Position numbers and translations under genes: made by a program. Of a stretch of DNA of 7,685 bases, positions 5,341 through 7,685 are shown piece by piece; within the stretch, counting starts at the first letter, position 1, and every line of letters begins with the position of its first letter. The DNA lies in NCBI GenBank assembly GCA_910585395.1, contig CAJUCK010000057.1, positions 9,959 to 17,643 of the forward strand, in the 5' to 3' direction. Below the pieces are notes generated by a model, which worked only from the letters and a program-made list of their open reading frames with translations, searched no databases and was not told where the DNA came from. This DNA comes from an uncultured Lachnospiraceae bacterium. GTDB lineage: Bacteria > Bacillota > Clostridia > Lachnospirales > Lachnospiraceae.

Positions 5341-5886
5341 TTATTTCTGATATTTACATTTATACGCCATAATTCCAGCGACCGTTTTTCCGTCTTGAAT
5401 TACTCCCTGGTAAATCAAATCACACAACTCTTCCAGCGTATATGGTTCCAGATCAATAAATTCTCCTTCATCCAGATGCTGTTTGGAGGCTATCAGATCT
5501 TGCGCTACATACACATCAACCATTTCATTGCAGAATGCCACTGTCGTCCTTAAGGAAAGCAGAAATTCCAAATGCTCACATCGGTAGCCAGTCTCCTCTT
5601 CCAGCTCTCTGGACGCACATTCTATCGTAGGTTCCGTAACGGAATCCCTGGAACCTGCAGGTATTTCCAGCGTATACCGTTCCAACGCATTCCGATACTG
5701 GCGTACCAGCAGCAGCCTGCCGTCTGGCAGTACCGGCACTACCGCAGCAGCGCCTTTGCGGTGCTCCACATAATCCCATTTTTCTATTTTACCATCTGGC
5801 AGTTCCATGTAATCTGTATAGATATCCAAAATAGATCCTTTATGTTCCAATACTCTGTCTACCCTTTTAATCAATGTCTGTTCCAT
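5341..5886 (-). CDS. nudF: Nudix hydrolase, ADP-ribose pyrophosphatase type
   Basis: Predicted to hydrolyse ADP-ribose or related nucleoside diphosphate compounds to AMP and a phosphosugar, in the cytoplasm. At 181 residues it matches the NudF/ADPRase family. An N-terminal beta domain (about 1-45) is followed by the Nudix fold, with VRQYR at 61-65 and EIPAG at 74-78. The Nudix box is RELEEETG at 93-100, with metal-binding glutamates E96-E98, and E85 lies eight residues before R93. Between G78 and E85 there are six residues where the consensus has five. The ATG has GGAGG 7 nt upstream and a separate promoter. In B. subtilis nudF also lies near spoIIM, which supports the family assignment. The exact substrate is inferred, not shown. 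Confidence 0.87.
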   Translation of the reverse strand: MEQTLIKRVDRVLEHKGSILDIYTDYMELPDGKIEKWDYVEHRKGAAAVVPVLPDGRLLLVRQYRNALERYTLEIPAGSRDSVTEPTIECASRELEEETGYRCEHLEFLLSLRTTVAFCNEMVDVYVAQDLIASKQHLDEGEFIDLEPYTLEELCDLIYQGVIQDGKTVAGIMAYKCKYQK

Positions 5887-5916
5887 GTTATTTCCTCCAT
5901 TTCCACTATCAGTGCC

Positions 5917-5946
5917 ATAATAATATAATTCTTATAGGAATTTCAA
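5917..5946 (-). promoter_or_regulatory. Predicted nudF-spoIIM promoter
   Basis: On the minus strand TTGAAA (5946-5941) and TATTAT (5922-5917) are 18 bp apart, each a 5/6 match to the sigma-A consensus. Initiation would be near 5910, about 24 nt before the Nudix start codon and just downstream of the rny terminator. It would drive the Nudix gene and, by readthrough, spoIIM. Confidence 0.55.
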
Positions 5947-5967
5947 AAATTTTCCTGCTAAGAGAAC

Positions 5968-6000
5968 AAGACCGCCAACAAAAAAACTGTTGACGGTCTT
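5968..6000 (-). terminator. Rho-independent terminator of rny
   Basis: In the minus-strand transcript, 6000-5988 pairs with 5980-5968 over 13 bp (12 Watson-Crick pairs plus one U-G) around a GUUUUUU loop. The hairpin starts 6 nt after the rny stop codon. The tail (GUUCUCUU) is U-rich but interrupted, so termination may be partial. Read on the plus strand the same site has a C-A mismatch in place of the U-G pair, which fits a role for the minus strand. Confidence 0.78.
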
Positions 6001-6006
6001 AAATTT

Positions 6007-7563
6007 TTACTTAGCATAATCAGTTACGCGTGATTCCCGAATTACGTTAACTTTGATCTGTCCCGGATATTCCAAATCATTTTCAATCTGCTTAGAAATA
6101 TCTCGTGCTAACAGAACCATATCAGCATCTGTAATCTGATCTGGAACTACCATAATCCGAATCTCTCTGCCTGCCTGAATAGCAAACGACTTATCTACTC
6201 CCTTAAAGCCGTTGGCAATATCCTCCAACTGCTTGAGCCTGTTTGAATATGTTTCCAATGTCTCTCTTCTTGCGCCTGGTCTGGCTGCTGAAATCGCATC
6301 AGCTGCCTGCACCAAACATGCAATCAGTGACTGTGCTTCTACATCTCCGTGATGTGCTTCCACTGCATTAATAATGGTAGCGCTTTCTTTGTATTTTCTA
6401 CATAAGTCCACACCAATTTGAATATGGGAGCCTTCCATTTCATGGTCAACAGATTTTCCGATATCATGGAGCAGTCCGGCACGTTTTGCCTGTCTTACAT
6501 CCACACCAATTTCTGCCGCCAATAATCCTGAAAGCTGTGCTACTTCAATGGAATGTTTCAGTGCATTCTGTCCATAGCTTGTCCTAAACTTCATTTTTCC
6601 AAGCAGACGAACAAGTTCTGGATGTATTCCATGCACACCAACTTCCAAAGTTGCAGATTCTCCTTCCTCCCGAATCATGGTTTCTACTTCTTTCTGCGCC
6701 TTTTCAACCATTTCTTCGATTCTCGCCGGATGAATACGTCCATCCACGATAAGTTTTTCCAAAGCAATACGTGCCACTTCCCGACGAACTGGATCAAATC
6801 CAGAAAGTATTACTGCTTCCGGAGTATCATCAATAATCAGGTCTACACCCGTCATCGTTTCCAGGGTTCTGATATTTCTTCCTTCCCTTCCGATAATCCG
6901 TCCTTTCATTTCGTCATTGGGAAGCTGTACTACTGAGATTGTGGTCTCTGACACATGATCGGCAGCACATTTCTGAATAGCAGTTACAATATATTCCCTT
7001 GCTTTCTTTCCTGCTTCCTCTTTTGCTTTGATTTCCATTTCTTTGATTAATTTTGCAGTATCAAGCTTCACATCATCTTCGATCATTTTCAAAAGATAAT
7101 CTTTTGCCTGTTCAGAGGTTAATCCTGAGATTCTTTCTAGTTCCTGTACGCGCTCTTCGTGTAGCTTTGCAACTTCTTCCTTCTGCCTGTTAATCTCTTC
7201 TTCTTTTGCCGCAAAGCCTGCTTCCTTTTTCTCGATCGACTCTAATTTCTTATCCAGATTTTCTTCCTTCTGAATAATACGCCGCTCGTTGCGCTGAATC
7301 TCATTCCGGCGTTCTTTGATCTCTTTATCAATCTCATTCTTGCTGCGAATGGATTCTTCTTTGATCTCCAGCATGGATTCGCGCTTTTTGGTCTCAGCAG
7401 CTTTGACAGCCTCGTCTATTATCTCTCTTGCTTTTTCTTCCGCACTTCCAATCTTGGAATCTGCCACACGCTTGCGATAGGCAACGGTAGAAAAGTAAGT
7501 AATAGGTACTGCGATAATTAACGTGACTGCTACTGCAGCTACAGCGATTAAAATTCCTGGCAC
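6007..7563 (-). CDS. rny: Ribonuclease Y
   Basis: Membrane-anchored endoribonuclease that starts mRNA decay in many Firmicutes. The 518 residues match the family length of about 520. Domains in order are a transmembrane helix at about 3-26, a long Glu/Lys/Arg-rich coiled coil at about 35-195, a KH RNA-binding domain with GRIIGREGRNIR at 221-232, and an HD phosphohydrolase domain. The HD domain has H337 in ALKHS, the HDIGK motif at 366-370, the HH pair at 404-405 and D422 in AADAISAARPG. The C-terminal tail (about 440-518) is also family-typical. No residue is missing. The start is GTG at 7563, with AAGGAGG 7 nt upstream; that ribosome binding site can fold into a small hairpin. The gene has its own terminator. 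In clostridia recA/recX often precede rny, but that region is off-window. Confidence 0.97.
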   Translation of the reverse strand: MPGILIAVAAVAVTLIIAVPITYFSTVAYRKRVADSKIGSAEEKAREIIDEAVKAAETKKRESMLEIKEESIRSKNEIDKEIKERRNEIQRNERRIIQKEENLDKKLESIEKKEAGFAAKEEEINRQKEEVAKLHEERVQELERISGLTSEQAKDYLLKMIEDDVKLDTAKLIKEMEIKAKEEAGKKAREYIVTAIQKCAADHVSETTISVVQLPNDEMKGRIIGREGRNIRTLETMTGVDLIIDDTPEAVILSGFDPVRREVARIALEKLIVDGRIHPARIEEMVEKAQKEVETMIREEGESATLEVGVHGIHPELVRLLGKMKFRTSYGQNALKHSIEVAQLSGLLAAEIGVDVRQAKRAGLLHDIGKSVDHEMEGSHIQIGVDLCRKYKESATIINAVEAHHGDVEAQSLIACLVQAADAISAARPGARRETLETYSNRLKQLEDIANGFKGVDKSFAIQAGREIRIMVVPDQITDADMVLLARDISKQIENDLEYPGQIKVNVIRESRVTDYAK

Positions 7564-7576
7564 AGGAGCACCTCCT
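7564..7576 (-). promoter_or_regulatory. rny ribosome binding site inside a hairpin
   Basis: Immediately before the GTG start, the minus-strand leader reads AGGAG-GTG-CTCCT, a perfect 5-bp stem with a 3-nt loop. It contains the Shine-Dalgarno core (part of AAGGAGG). If formed, the hairpin would hide the site from the ribosome, and its second arm ends right next to the start codon. Confidence 0.6.
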
Positions 7577-7649
7577 TATTTAGTTTTCATTGTACATATA
7601 GCAAAACATTTCCGTTTCTAATATGTCATATACAATAAACTGTACCTAT

Positions 7650-7678
7650 GATATACAGTCTAAAGACATGAATAACAA
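7650..7678 (-). promoter_or_regulatory. Possible rny promoter within an inverted repeat
   Basis: On the minus strand TTGTTA (7678-7673) and TATATC (7655-7650) are 17 bp apart; each matches 4/6 of the consensus. The -10 box overlaps an inverted repeat, ACTGTA (7639-7644) and TACAGT (7654-7659), 9 bp apart. Initiation near 7643 would give an 80-nt leader. The region is A/T-rich and chance matches are likely; the main promoter may lie outside the window. Confidence 0.3.
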
Positions 7679-7685
7679 CATACTG

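Noticed and set aside
5107..5553. 148-codon open frame on the plus strand across spoIIM and the Nudix gene
   Set aside because: It runs antisense to two recognised genes, is rich in Phe, Ile and His as expected for reverse-strand reading, and has no promoter or ribosome binding site.
6553..6936. 127-codon open frame on the plus strand inside rny
   Set aside because: Antisense to the conserved KH-to-HD region of RNase Y, with no recognisable domain.

Overview
The window comes from a low-to-moderate G+C, endospore-forming Firmicute, most likely a clostridium of the Lachnospiraceae type. The grounds are spoIIM, an RNase Y gene, strong AGGAGG-type ribosome binding sites, and the gene order nudF-spoIIM-xerD, which recalls the order nudF-spoIIM-fur-yqzK-xerD that I remember for Bacillus subtilis. 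The species cannot be named from the sequence alone. All eight genes are intact chromosomal housekeeping genes. No insertion sequence, prophage, CRISPR array, tRNA or rRNA is visible.

Left half (1-3580): a divergent shikimate-pathway block. On the minus strand aroD (type I 3-dehydroquinate dehydratase) and aroK (shikimate kinase) overlap by an ATGA junction. On the plus strand aroE (shikimate dehydrogenase resembling E. coli YdiB) and a class I DAHP synthase gene lie 18 bp apart. Together they encode steps 1, 3, 4 and 5 of chorismate synthesis; aroB, aroA and aroC are not in the window. The two transcripts appear to start from a compact divergent promoter (about 1461-1522) whose -35 boxes lie back to back, 4 bp apart, with a small palindrome between them. 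The plus-strand operon ends at a bidirectional terminator (3537-3578) shared with the convergent xerD gene.

Right half (3556-7685): all genes are on the minus strand, read from right to left: rny (RNase Y), a NudF-like Nudix hydrolase, spoIIM and xerD. These look like separate or semi-separate units. rny has its own hairpin terminator, nudF has a good sigma-A-type promoter after it and probably reads into spoIIM, and xerD has a near-consensus promoter of its own. The 179-bp spoIIM-xerD gap holds that promoter, a 9-bp inverted repeat with a 25-nt loop, and an A/T palindrome.

I do not see a new multi-gene system. The best leads are regulatory (the divergent aro promoter, the hidden rny ribosome binding site, the structured spoIIM-xerD gap) and protein-level (YdiB-like AroE, a DAHP synthase lacking a known feedback residue, a one-residue insertion in the Nudix box). 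Promoters were judged by eye against the -35/-10 consensus and are predictions.
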